Below, in pieces: positions 10,825 through 23,100 of a DNA stretch of 64,000 bases. A program made the position numbers and the translations under genes. The notes beneath the pieces were generated by a model, which did no database searches, was not told the origin of the DNA, and saw only the letters and a program-made list of their open reading frames with translations. The stretch's first letter is position 1. Every line of letters begins with the position of its first letter. The stretch comes from Glossina fuscipes (lineage: Eukaryota > Arthropoda > Insecta > Diptera > Glossinidae): contig NW_023998564.1 in NCBI RefSeq assembly GCF_014805625.2, positions 1,328,446 to 1,392,445 on the forward strand, read 5' to 3'.

Positions 10825-11880
10825 CAGTTGTGTTTTGATGTTTACGTTGAATACATGTGCGCAAATAAGTGTGTAATAAAAAGTATAAAAAAATCGTTAA
10901 AAACAAACAGAAAAATTGTCAAAAAATAGTGTTTGTGAAATAAACATTTTGTGTGTAAGGGGCATATATTCATATTGCCAAAAACTGAAATAAATCTCTA
11001 TAAAACTGAAAAAAGGTAAAATTTTTTTTTTCCTTTATAAAAATAATTTGCAAAAATTGCTACATATGTTTTTGGATGCGCATGCGCACTAAAAGTAAAC
11101 AACACATTATAAGACAAGACAGATTGTTTCAATTCCAATCTGTTTCTTCTAAAGTAAACTACACAAGACAAGACAGTGTTTCATTTCCATTGTGTTCTTG
11201 CCATATACATTATAAGTCGGGACGAATAGTTTCGTTTCCGCATCGTTCCTTTCATAAAAATAAAAATAAACAAAAATCAGAGTGTTTTACTGCCATTGAT
11301 GATTTTGCCTCTACAAGTCGAATCAGATTGCATCGATTTCGCATTGTTCCAGCTGTAATTTTGAACTTTCACTATTTGCGGTTTTACTGGGCCGATTTTT
11401 GGCCCAGTGCTGTTTTGGTGCTGTTGTAATTGCTGAACTGATATTGGTGCTGTTTTTGCTGCATATCCTCATTGGAGTGCTGCTCTTCTACATCTGTGCT
11501 GCCAAATTACGTTTACTGTTTTTGCTGAGGTGCAGTTAAACTTATTGAGGACTGCTGCTGGGCGTTTGCTGCAACTATGGGCAGGGGCCTTAAGAGGGAG
11601 AAAGGGGGGTCTCTTGCAGGAGTGTCTGCGGGGTCCGGCCGAGGTCAGGATACTTCTTCTGACGCGGACATGTCGTCCGACTCCGAGGTGGTTGTGTTGG
11701 GAGAGTTGGCGCAGAACTCCAAAAAGCGCGGGGCAAGTCGTGTCTCCGAGTCCGGTGATGAGGCTAAGAAGGCCAGGGGTGAAGGAAATAAAAAAAAAAG
11801 AGAGAGAAAAAAAAGAAAAACAATGAAAGCAAGATGTCCGTCGATGCCTACAAATGCTAGAAAACAAGAACGAGTGAATA
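10825..11880 (+). mobile_element. R1 non-LTR retrotransposon, 5' end only
   Basis: It begins exactly at the R1 site of the 28S gene (after CTATCTACT), which is the main argument for R1. The first 750 bp are an AT-rich 5' leader with an internal triplicated motif (see separate entry). Then follows a frame from ATG 11577 with an acidic/Ser-rich N-terminus and a Lys/Arg-rich stretch, as in R1 ORF1. Nothing of the R1 gag zinc knuckles, endonuclease or RT is present, so the element is cut somewhere near 11815-11880. I have not recognised the leader itself by homology; the call rests on position and orientation. Confidence 0.75.
11103..11262 (+). repeat. Triplicated 48-57 bp motif in the R1 leader
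   Basis: Three imperfect copies begin near 11103, 11159 and 11207. Each has an (A)CATTATAAG or CACAAGA opening, a GACAAGAC or CGGGACGA core, then GTTTCATTTCC-type text and a GTTCTT or GTTCCTT end. Such 5' repeats are common in non-LTR elements, where they can carry promoter function; no test is possible here. Confidence 0.6.
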
Positions 11881-11909
11881 TTCCCGTAACTTTTGGAGGG
11901 ATTAACTGA
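11577..11909 (+). pseudogene. R1 ORF1 N-terminal fragment (inferred)
   Basis: The 110-codon frame starts MGRGLKREK, continues with a Ser/Asp-rich segment containing 'SSDSEVVVLGEL' (about residues 33-45), then a strongly basic run of Lys and Arg (about 70-85). After about residue 83 the sequence no longer looks like the same protein, so the junction with flanking DNA may be near 11815-11830. There is no zinc knuckle, which would be expected much further downstream in an intact ORF1. Confidence 0.55.
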
Positions 11910-12232
11910 TCAAATCAAATCTCCTATTATTCGTGGCAGGTCAGAATGGCTAAGGGCACATATGCCCACAAGCATTCCAATAAATGGCATACAAGTATTA
12001 CATTTGTATCTGGATAACTCAAAGGGATCAATTTTTTGCGCCTTATCCCAGGGATTGATATAGCATAACATAAAAGTAATAGATGAAAATGAAAAAGATC
12101 TTTTTTAAAATAAAAAGAAGTGTTTCAGCACGTGCCAAACTTCAAATCATCCAGGAAATTTTCGTTTTGCAGTTGAAGAGGTTTAGAATCGTAAAACAAC
12201 TGCTGCTGCTAGTACAACATGGTTCAATGGAA

Positions 12233-12482
12233 ACCGAGTATACGCCTCCGTACGTCCAATACTCCGCGCCTCCTCACAATGAATGAATATTCGCTATACT
12301 CCAAAGGTAAGTTTGCATTTATCTTTACTCATTGTTATTTATAACTTATTTACTAATTTCTATTTAATTTTAGATTGACAAACATGATATGCCGCCGCTC
12401 ACTGCCAGCCCATAAAAACGAATATGCGCCTCCGCGTGTTCACTTCTGCGCGCCTCCTCACAATGAATGAATATTCTCCTAT
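12233..12482 (+). repeat. Direct repeat pair of about 64 bp flanking an intron-like spacer
   Basis: Two copies, at about 12233-12298 and 12417-12482, share GCGCCTCC, then a variable centre, then CGCGCCTCCTCACAATGAAT. Between them lie GTAAGT (12306) and TTTTAG (about 12373), which look like a small intron. The arrangement may be a duplicated exon edge or a short tandem duplication. No protein family recognised. Confidence 0.5.
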
Positions 12483-12489
12483 ATGCTGT

Positions 12490-12770
12490 ACCATTTTATA
12501 TCTGGTTCTGATGATGGTCTGGCTATATTTTGAGATATTAAGTTGTTAACCGAGCCTCTGGCATTTGAACTTGAAGGTCATGAAAGCGGCGTTAATGCTG
12601 TAACTGGTCTACAATACTACAAGTGGTGAATGGCTTTTGACTACTGCAGCGGCGGATTCAACCATCAAATTATGGTCTTGTAGACATAAGGAAAATGTTT
12701 TGCAGTGTATTCAAACTATTCCGTGCACTTTAATATATGCTACAAATTACATTACAACCTATACTAAGGT
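12490..12770 (+). pseudogene. Elp2-like WD40 repeat fragment
   Basis: Two successive frames give WD40 text. The first reads 'FISGSDDGLAIF', stop, 'DIKLL...FELEGHESGVNAVTGLQ' (about 12493-12625); the stop TGA stands where the conserved Trp of the WD motif is expected. After a frame change near 12625 comes 'GEWLLTTAAADSTIKLWSC...ENVLQCIQTI' (12626-12720). The wording of these blades fits Elongator subunit 2 (Elp2), a WD40 protein of the tRNA wobble-modifying complex, better than other WD40 proteins I know. It is a piece of about 80 residues from an ~800-residue protein. One stop and one frameshift make it a relic. Confidence 0.6.
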
Positions 12771-13494
12771 ATAAGCTATGAGTTGATTAATTCGTGTCTT
12801 TTCGCCATATATCTTTATTTTTGAAACGGAGTCTATTAAGTCAAAAAGCTAAAAATATTAAATTACTACACATCACTTTTGACTTTTATAACTTTCGGAC
12901 ATTTTTCTGATTTGGAGGTTTAAGTGGACGTTACTCGGATAGGGTACGATCGAGGGTGTAGGATGGTTGCCACATAGGGTAGTTTGTTCGCTTCCAGCAT
13001 GCGCTTATGCTAGAAGACTTAAAAATCAGTTCCAATATGGTGGATGTGGAAGGCGTATGGAGTAACATCATAAGTCCATTGTAAGGACATACGGTGGATC
13101 GTTTTTACAGATGTCAAATGGAAATGATGAAATAATCAGCGGTGACATTCTTCTTCCTGTTATAGATGTCGTTTATGCCGTTGTTGAAGCTAAACTGCAA
13201 CCGCAAAAAGCAAAAAAAAAAAAAAATTGAAAATAAATAGTAAGCCTTAACTTGTTATCATAATATATTTGGATTTTTGGAGTTGAAATTAAGATGTATT
13301 ATTAAATTAAATTTATTTAGGTATGATTCCTATTACCATAATCCAAATAATCAAATATTTTTTACAAATTTTTTCATATAAAGCCAGAAGTGAACTGGTA
13401 TTAAAGATGGCAAATCAATTGCATATGTTATGTGAACTTACTAACAGTAACTAAAATTGGCTTGTGCATCCCAAAAATTCCTTTTTTGCTTTAA

Positions 13495-13890
13495 AAAACA
13501 CTTTTCAAAGAAATTTTTCACCAATCACTTCTTCTAATTGCACCCTATTGGACGCCTCATCGCGTAGAAAATGCCAATTATTTCATATTGGAATCCGCGG
13601 ATAGTGTAAGTCAATTCACGGATCGTATTCATTTGAAAGGTTCTCAGATACAGGAGAAATTTTTCGATTTGTTGGAATATATTGGTTTCCAGCTGAATTT
13701 TGTACATTACAAAAAATTGGTATCGTTATCACTTCTGCTTATAAATAATCACTCTCCGTCTGGGACACCAAAGTATGCTTTTAATATCTGCGAAAAGACA
13801 TTGACAGAAACCAAGCAACCGAGGTATTGTAATGATAAGAAAAATATGTTTTTAATCCTTTACTTCATTAACCCAAACTCCGTGGAGTGA
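13495..13890 (+). other. Unrecognised 131-codon open frame, possibly an exon fragment
   Basis: Open from 13495 (TAA at 13492) to TGA at 13888. It has no ATG near its start (13588 is TTG). The middle part ('DRIHLKGSQIQEKFFDLLEYIGFQLNFVHYKKL', split here as two motifs: DRIHLKGSQIQEKFFDL, then EYIGFQLNFVHY) has the look of a real helical protein segment; the C-terminal part looks random. I cannot name it. Since fragments of other genes surround it, a captured exon is the simplest reading. Confidence 0.35.
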
Positions 13891-14327
13891 AATACGGCGC
13901 TGGGAGATTTTAAGTTATCGCACGTCACTTGGCGTATCAGTGGTAGCTCCGAATATGTAGTATTATCGCGACATCTGGTGGAGCTAACGTTGTCATGAAA
14001 ATACTTTCAACGTCATATCTGTAATGCTTGAACGTCTTTTGGAATGGTATTAAAATGGTATTCTTAAATGTTCTCAATATTCTCTTTATTTATTAAATTG
14101 AACCCAATTTAGTAACAATATGACATTTTTCAGAGCGCATCTGTATTTACAACAACGATAATTAGTTGGATTTTGCGTGTTTTTGATAGACATCTTTAGA
14201 TATTCTTCAACATCTGTTAACGTTGAACTGCCATCATTCCATCGTAACCCATGAAAATGATTATACAACCAGTTGTTTGTAGTTCTATCCTTCCCCCCTA
14301 AAACTTTGAATATTTGAATGGAGGTCT

Positions 14328-14530
14328 CATTAAACAGTCTTAAACAGTCTTAAACAGTTGTTAACAGTTCAAAACACTTTGTTAAAACAGCGAAATTCCG
14401 GATCGAAACTATATAAAAAGTCATTAAACAGTTTTAAACAGTTGTTAACACTTGTAAACACTTTGTTAAAATAGCGAAATTCCGGTTCGAAACTATATAA
14501 AATGTCATTAAACAGTCTTAAACAGTCTTT
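14328..14530 (+). repeat. 84-94 bp direct repeat at the broken 3' end of the Usp14-like copy
   Basis: The block starting CATTAAACAGT recurs at 14328, 14422 and 14506 (spacings 94 and 84). Each unit holds TAAACAGT sub-repeats, then CACTTTGTTAAAA(C/T)AGC, GAAATTCCGG and GAAACTATATAAAA. The third copy is only the first 25 bp and abuts the last coding sequence of the Usp14-like copy. It probably represents the sequence that invaded or rejoined here. Confidence 0.75.
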
Positions 14531-15793
14531 TTATCTTTCTCCGCCAGCGGATCTTTGGCGGTTTGGCGGTTTTGTTTGTTATCTTCCATCTCTTTGAATT
14601 TTCCACGCATTGGACTTAGTTTATTTTGTAAACCCGGAGTACATAACTCAAATGCATCGAAATCGATTAGAAATTTAATATCCTTCAAAACTTTCGCATT
14701 AATGCCTTCCTTTCCTTTGTATTGGAAACGAACGAATTGAACAGTCAAATAAGCTAGTAGGCGACTTATCAAATACTACAGGAAATATATTTAAAATGAG
14801 AATATTTCCACAGATTTCATATAACGGAACTTACTGATCTGCTGTAATTGGCATCACGACCTAAGGATTCTGAAAATTTCACTGAAGTCTCGTTCATCTT
14901 GGATTTTAAGCCGCTAAGCATATACTTAACTTCGGGGGAAATGAAACAGCTTAATTGTAAAAAGTTCTCTTTGCCGACTGTGGGTTCCTCTTCCGGACTC
15001 TCGCTACAACTCATTTTTACTTCAAAAGCGCCCCTGAAATATTGTTCAATAAAAGAACTAAAGGCGATTTAATTAAAGTATTAAGAATTTTGTTATTTAG
15101 GTAGCAAACATACCTGTATTTCTTAATTTGTTCCTTCGCGTCAGCAGACTCAGTATTGTCTATAGCTGGCAGTTTTCGTTGTAACATTTTCAACAGTTCC
15201 GACCAACACTCATTGGCATCCTGTTGCCGGTATGTGCCGTTTTCACCTGTTTGCGAGAACTGTAGAAAGGCACTGTAAAATGTTTGAAATAAAATTATAG
15301 GAGTAATAGTGCTCCCCCGTTCCATTTGTGTAAATAAAAATTTTAAACCCCATGTAATAGCCAGCGAATTATCATCAGCATTGTCTACACGGAAACTGTC
15401 CAATGCGCTGCGCAATTCGGGCACAGCATGTAGGCATTGTAAAGTAGCACTAAGATAAGAAGTATTTCCCAAATTGGTGAGACCTGCTGGTAACTCCAAC
15501 TATGACGACGAAATAAATAAATTTTTGCAATCTTTACACAATGATTTAATTTTTTTTAATTTTAATTTACACACCGCTGTAGCCATTTCTATTTCGTTCA
15601 TGTCTTCAATAAACTTGACCGGCTCTGATGGTTGTTGTGGTACTTCTTTCTTAGTGCCCAAAAGAAGAATAGTCGCCCTCTTAAAAAGAGATGCTTGCAT
15701 TGCCAATGTATTTAAAAATTTCGCACATAAACTTACCTCGTTTGTTTGCAAATTCCACTCCTCATCTTTAAGTATTCCGCCTTTGCACATCAT
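14518..15793 (-). pseudogene. Usp14: Usp14-like ubiquitin hydrolase copy, catalytic Cys to Ser, both ends missing
   Basis: Five coding blocks join in frame: 15793-15737, 15679-15575, 15499-15114, 15057-14835 and 14775-14518, with GT..AG introns of about 57-78 bp. The product follows Usp14, a proteasome-bound deubiquitinase: the end of the Ubl region ('MCKGGILKDEEWNLQ', 'LLLGTKKEVP'), 'PVKFIEDMNE', the USP Cys box 'GLTNLGNTSY', 'GENGTYRQQDANECW', 'GKENFLQLSCFI', 'YLTVQFVRFQYKGKEGINAKVLKDIKF'. The Cys box has Ser (TCT, about 15458-15460) where the nucleophile Cys stands, so peptidase activity should be lost. The first Ubl exon is not found: directly upstream, the matching codons hold TAA (15799-15797). 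The His box and C-terminus are missing because sequence changes to a direct repeat at about 14530. Splice sites show a DNA-level copy, not an mRNA copy. A transcribed ubiquitin-binding decoy is possible but unsupported. Confidence 0.85.
15114..15499 (-). pseudogene. Usp14-like copy, exon with the altered Cys box
   Basis: The acceptor is TCATAG just upstream of 15499 and the donor is AG|GTATGT at 15114. It encodes 'LPAGLTNLGNTSY' at its start and ends in 'IKKY' plus two bases of a split Ser codon that completes in the next exon ('SSFIEQYF'). All 128 codons are open, which is striking for a copy lacking both the nucleophile and the His box. Confidence 0.8.
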
Positions 15794-15849
15794 CTTTTAG
15801 CGTGCTGCGCAGTATTCCCCTGTTGACATTGCCAAAATTAGAATTAAAG

Positions 15850-18045
<2,196 letters not shown>

Positions 18046-18767
18046 TTGTTAAAGAATTTAGGGAATTATATATTCGCACGACATGAAACGATTTTTAAAA
18101 TCTACTTTTATCAAATATATTTATGCAAAGGAACTATTTATCAAAGTTCGGTGAACATGCAGGGGACAAAAGGTTATGTTCTAACGACTACAACCTCCTT
18201 AACAAAGGAATGTAATAATTGTAAGAACTTATTAGACAAGTTAAAAGAATTTATAATTTGTGGGGACAATAATCATATGCAAGGTGTTAACCAAACCATT
18301 CAATATTTTAATTTAATGGAGATCCCATAAGAATTCTTAGTGGACGCCCAGTTTTTAAACAAACGCTTTCGCCAAATACCATCATTAGTACATCCGGATA
18401 AGTTCGGTACTAAATTTTTACGTGAACAAAATAGTTCTGCAGGTTGAAGATCTTTAATCAATAAGACTTATACAACCCTTTCAAACGCATATATGTTAAA
18501 ACCAATAGGTTTTCAGTTACCGGGACATAATGACGCATTGAATAAGGAATCCCATATGGAAATAGTGGAATGTACTAAACAAATTGAAGAAGCCACTAAT
18601 ATCAAAGTACTTGCAAAGTTACTTTTAAAGCACAACTTGCAAAAGAGACTGTAGAGATTCGAGGGCAACGATTTTGAGACTGCGCAATTGCTGTTCATAG
18701 AAATGAAGTACTTAAGTAATATATAAAATAGTGTCAAAAATAAATCAGAAGCCACAGCTTAAACATA
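18046..18767 (+). pseudogene. Hsc20/HscB (iron-sulfur cluster co-chaperone) pseudogene
   Basis: The frame from about 18200 reads 'KECNNCKNLLDKL', 'IQYFNLMEIP', stop (TAA 18328-18330), 'FLNKRFRQIPSLVHPDKFGTKF', 'REQNSS', stop (TGA), 'SLINKTYTTLSNAY', 'GNDFETAQLLFIEMKYLSNI'. This is the HscB layout: an N-terminal Cys-rich motif, a J domain with HPD (about 18391-18399), and the C-terminal HSCB oligomerisation domain. HscB brings scaffold proteins to mitochondrial Hsp70 for Fe-S cluster delivery. At least four in-frame stops (two in the J region, two in the C-domain) and loss of zinc ligands (CWNC to CNNC; the second Cys pair reduced) make it a pseudogene. I see no introns in the homologous part, so it may be retrocopied, but no poly(A) tail is evident. 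Confidence 0.8.
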
Positions 18768-20024
18768 ACCGTGGAAAAAGTAGAGGAAGCGCATGTTGTT
18801 TATAACTAATGGCTATAAGCTATAGAGGTTTATTTTATTTCCATAAATTAAATACTAACGTGTGGAAAATCCAAGAGTATACAAACGAAATAAAAGATGA
18901 ATGGAGTTCATATAAAAGAAGAGATAAAGTGAAATTAGGCCTTTTACAGTCATTTTCGAAAATAGGAGCCATTTTTATTGTAGATATTTTTCATTAAACA
19001 GATTATATATAATTTGCTTTAGTCGGGAGTATCTTCCTAATAATTAGCGCAATTTTGCACATTTTCTGTGATTTTGCCCTTACTATTTAGTAAGTTTTAG
19101 GCCAAGAATGAATGCTACGCTGTGTTTGATTGAACCGTAGCATTTTTAAGATCAATCTCTATGCAAACAACTATTTTAAAGATGCCGAAGTTTATAAATT
19201 TGACTAAGAATCGGCAAAAAATTATGCATTATGAAAGGGAAGGGTCACATATGTTCTTACAAATTATAGGCCTTCTGACGGCGACAAAGCCTCATTTTTG
19301 GTATTTTATAATAAAATTTGTCTCAAAATAGCAGCATGACTTGCAAATTTATTGTACAAAGTTTGAAACGTATAAATCTATTTTTCGTATCCTTTGCTCT
19401 CTAAGGAATTGTGCGGAAACAAAAGTTTTGTATGGCAATAGTGTGTAATTAAGAGAATAAGAATAAAGAATAATATGTTCTTCGGCAAAAACAAATTAAT
19501 TTCACTTGATTTTGATCATGTCGCATCACGTTTTTGATTATAAGAGTTCTTCGAAAAAAAACAATTTTGATTTTTTATGTGCATATTCGTAGTTAATTCG
19601 AATTAATCAGTTGACTATGTGTGACGAATGTATCAAAACGTTAATACACAAAATTTTGTGTTGCGACGAATGCGTACGTCGCGATCCTTGTCGGATTTTC
19701 TCATAAAATTTCGTGTGTATGTTATTTTCTCAAGTTATTTCGTTATAGCCCAATTTATTATTATGTAGGACGAGTATACTCGTTATTGCTAAGTTCTTGT
19801 GAAGCAGTTTAAATGCACATTTCCGAAAGAGGTCAACATAAGTAACTGATTAATTCGTTATTTTCGTAGCATTAATTTCCAAAAAAAAAGGTTCATTTTT
19901 TCACGTTTTTTTTTATCGTCTTATAACTTTTAAAATTGAATTATATCTTTGGTAAGAAACAGAGAGAGCAGAGGTGCAAAGGGAAAAGTTTAAATAGTTA
20001 AATATAAAAACATCGATCGAATTT
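18768..20024. other. Spacer downstream of cinnabar
   Basis: This lies 3' of the cinnabar stop codon, so its right part probably holds the cinnabar 3' UTR. The minus-strand AATAAA nearest the stop that I noticed is at 19759-19754, about 265 bp downstream; it is only a candidate poly(A) signal. A block near 19680-19710 (CCTTGTCGGATTTTCTCATA) recurs in diverged form near 21222-21245, inside cinnabar intron 3, so both carry one dispersed repeat. Confidence 0.45.
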
Positions 20025-20102
20025 CTATAAATTCGTTACATATAGAGCAGTGGCCGTTACCAAGGCGCCAGATAAGATTGTGTAGAATATGTTGCGTAAA
20101 AT
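20025..20102 (-). CDS. cn: cinnabar exon 7, C-terminal membrane anchor
   Basis: Acceptor GATTTTCTTTTAG, then 25 codons and TAG (20027-20025). It reads '[20 protein letters not shown]' plus five more residues: a basic residue followed by a hydrophobic helix, as at the C-terminus of KMO proteins, where it anchors and supports the enzyme at the mitochondrial outer membrane. Confidence 0.85.
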   Translation of the reverse strand: MLRNIFYTILSGALVTATALYVTNL

Positions 20103-23100
20103 CTAAAAGAAAATCATTGTAAAATTATATGTTATATGTGAAAGGTCAATCGAACCTTATCTTGCCATTTACGATTAGCAATACATTTGTTGTAAGGCAT
20201 ACTAGTAAACGATACACTATTGTAAAGCGGGACCCAAATCGTGGGAAAGAATCGGAAAAGTGTGGTATCCAAAAATTTCCGACATTTAAAAGTGACACGT
20301 TTAGTTAAATCGCGCATCTGGTAATAAAAGATTACAACACGTCTCATTAAATGTTTTCAGTACTAAGCTATATTTAACTTACTTCGACGTAATTGTACAT
20401 GGCCAAATCACAAATCGCATGAGCATCTCGCCAACGGGATTCAGTGAATTGCAATAAAGCTTTATCCAGAGTGATTTCCGTTTGACTGATTATTGAGAAT
20501 AATAAACTGCAATCTTCCATGCCGGCATTCATACCTTGACCATAATACGGTACCATAGCGTGAGCTGCGTCACCCAGTAATACAGCTTTCGATTCAAAAT
20601 GATAAGGATTGCACTGAAATAAGCCCATTACCAACTCATCTATTAAATTTCTTTTAAGAAAATCTCTCTCACCTTTATCGATAGTAAATACTGCGGTTTA
20701 GATTTGAAAAAGTCTTTTATTAATTTTTCCTCGCCTAAAAGCGGTAAGGCGTCTATGTAATACTTGATGAAGAATTCTAAAAGATCTTTGGGTGTTTTAA
20801 TGTCAGCGAATACTTTGAATGGCATCGATAAAGTTACGGTGAAAGATTTATCCTGATTGGGTAAAGCGATCATCATGAAAGTGTCACGCGGCCATATATG
20901 TAAATAATTGGCAGGCATTTGAAATTCATTGTTCTTAGCAGGTATACATAGCTCCAAGTAGCCGTGCTCGATGTATTCTTGGGAGAAATTGAAACCGTAT
21001 TTTTTAATCATTTGTTGACGCACTGCACTAAAGGCACCATCGCAACCAACTATCAAATCAGCTTTGGCTTCCGCGTCCTCTTGGAAGGGTCTGCATAAGA
21101 TATGAAAAGTATATAAAAGAATAATTTCTATCTAAAATGGTTGCTCCAACGTAATACTTATTTTACCGTTAACCAGTTAACTCTATATGATGGATATATA
21201 CGCCATTATTTATCCACCCGACCTTGTCGGATTTCCTCATAAAATCTTATCATTATGAACATGCATTTGCCAAAATAATTTATTTTAAAAAATATTTTTA
21301 TTATTCTGTCAAATTGTTTCATTATAACGTGATTTCATGTTACACAGGCTCTGGTTTGACCACTATACGCATATATCTCGAGTCGAGATAAAAAAGTTGA
21401 CACAAAGAGGTTGAGTCAACTGGTTAAAGACATCATAACGTATGTGTACTTTTGGAAGAAAGAGCATTGATCAGCCCGAAAAAAACAGCGGAAAAAACAG
21501 AAAACTAACTTTAAAGATTTTGATCTATAGTCTGCTTAAATAAATCTCGTTAACTTTAAAAGTTTAATATAATACAGGATGGCCTTGATTGGCTAACAAT
21601 AATTTTTGAACTGCAATATGGAGAATCTATTACGTATCGAGTCAACTAAAAAAAGGTTGCGGCGTTTCCCTAGTAGATGGTTTAAAATTCGTATAGCTGT
21701 GGTAACATTAGCCCTGTCAAGCCTGTTTTTGATACATTTGATATTGCGACATTTGTGAATTCAGTCAAAGGTGCCTACGTTTTGAAAATGAGCCTAAATT
21801 GTGAAAAATACGGTAAATATTCACTTCGCAGGCTGATAAAAAGAAGCTTTTGGGAAAGATGTTTTATTAAAATTACCAGCACGCAAATGGTTTGATCATA
21901 ACTGTGGGAATTTTAATAAACATTTTTGTATTCCTATCTATTGATTCAATGAAATCGTTTATTTCCTTTTCCTTTCAATGTGCTCTTGTTCACCTGAACT
22001 GATGATGATGACGTCAGGTTCAAAAAATTATTATTCTATGTCTTATATGAACATTCGTTTTTAGTGGAATCTTTTGTAAGAATGTGGCTGAGTTTACTTA
22101 AAAAAATTGTAGAATTAAAACCCACCACATGTTTCTGATATCTGTTAAAGCAAAGAAACTTTGAGAAGCAGCTTAGCAAGATCGCTTCTGTCAAATTACT
22201 GTTACATACATACATATGAAAAGATAGCGTTTTTCACTATCTAAAGGCCTACTTTTTGTAGGAACTCTCACATGGGAAATCCAATGCAAATTTTTTATCT
22301 CAATCTAGCGACGTCGAATAACTACTTAACAGAGAGTTTTCTTAACAAATTTGTTAAAGATAAGGCGCTATATGAAGGACCAAAACATCCAATTGTATCA
22401 AAAACCACACGAATATAACGGTGAACACAAAAATAAAAGGTCATTATTAATTAAATTTGGGAATCAGTAGAAAACCGTAACGATATTCACAACGTTTGTG
22501 CTTCATTGAGAAGAAGCGTATAAAAATATGGCCACATACGAGAATAAGCGAAAAATGTGAGAATAAACGTATAAAAATTTGGCCACATAGAAACCAATAC
22601 CACTGAGCAGAAATTACGTTATGAAAATGATCTGAGATTTCCATTTAATATACGAAAATCGTCATTAGATAAAAACATATTAGACTTATTAAGCACAGTG
22701 CAGTACTCCATTCGACTAATTGTTGACAAAGTCCTTGACATTCTCCAAAAATTTTAAGAAAATCGGCCTATTCATCTTATCTTATGACATTTCTCTGCGG
22801 AACTAAATATTGGCCATAAAACCATTTGAGTCATTTTCATAAGGCAGTATATAAAAAGAGATTGTCGTTATTTGGAAGCCGTCGAATTTCCAGCTCCAAC
22901 CATTAGTAATCCCTACTGAAGATGGATGGAATCGAGCCATTTTTGAAATTTTTTATAATGTACAATACATATGGCAATAATGTGCAGAAAAAATTCGTTA
23001 TCCGAAGTGGACGAAGCTGTGGAAACGCTGAAAAGCTCAGAAGATAATTTTTGATGTTTGATTTGGTGCGATTTAAAGGGAATTGTAGACCATGGGTTAT

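Noticed and set aside
11469..11867. Minus-strand 132-codon frame over the R1 ORF1 start
   Set aside because: It is the antisense shadow of the basic, Ser-rich ORF1 fragment.
20132..20347. Start of cinnabar exon 6 taken at 20347
   Set aside because: Sequence upstream of 20317 is intron 5 ending in ACCAG; protein homology begins at MRDLTKR.
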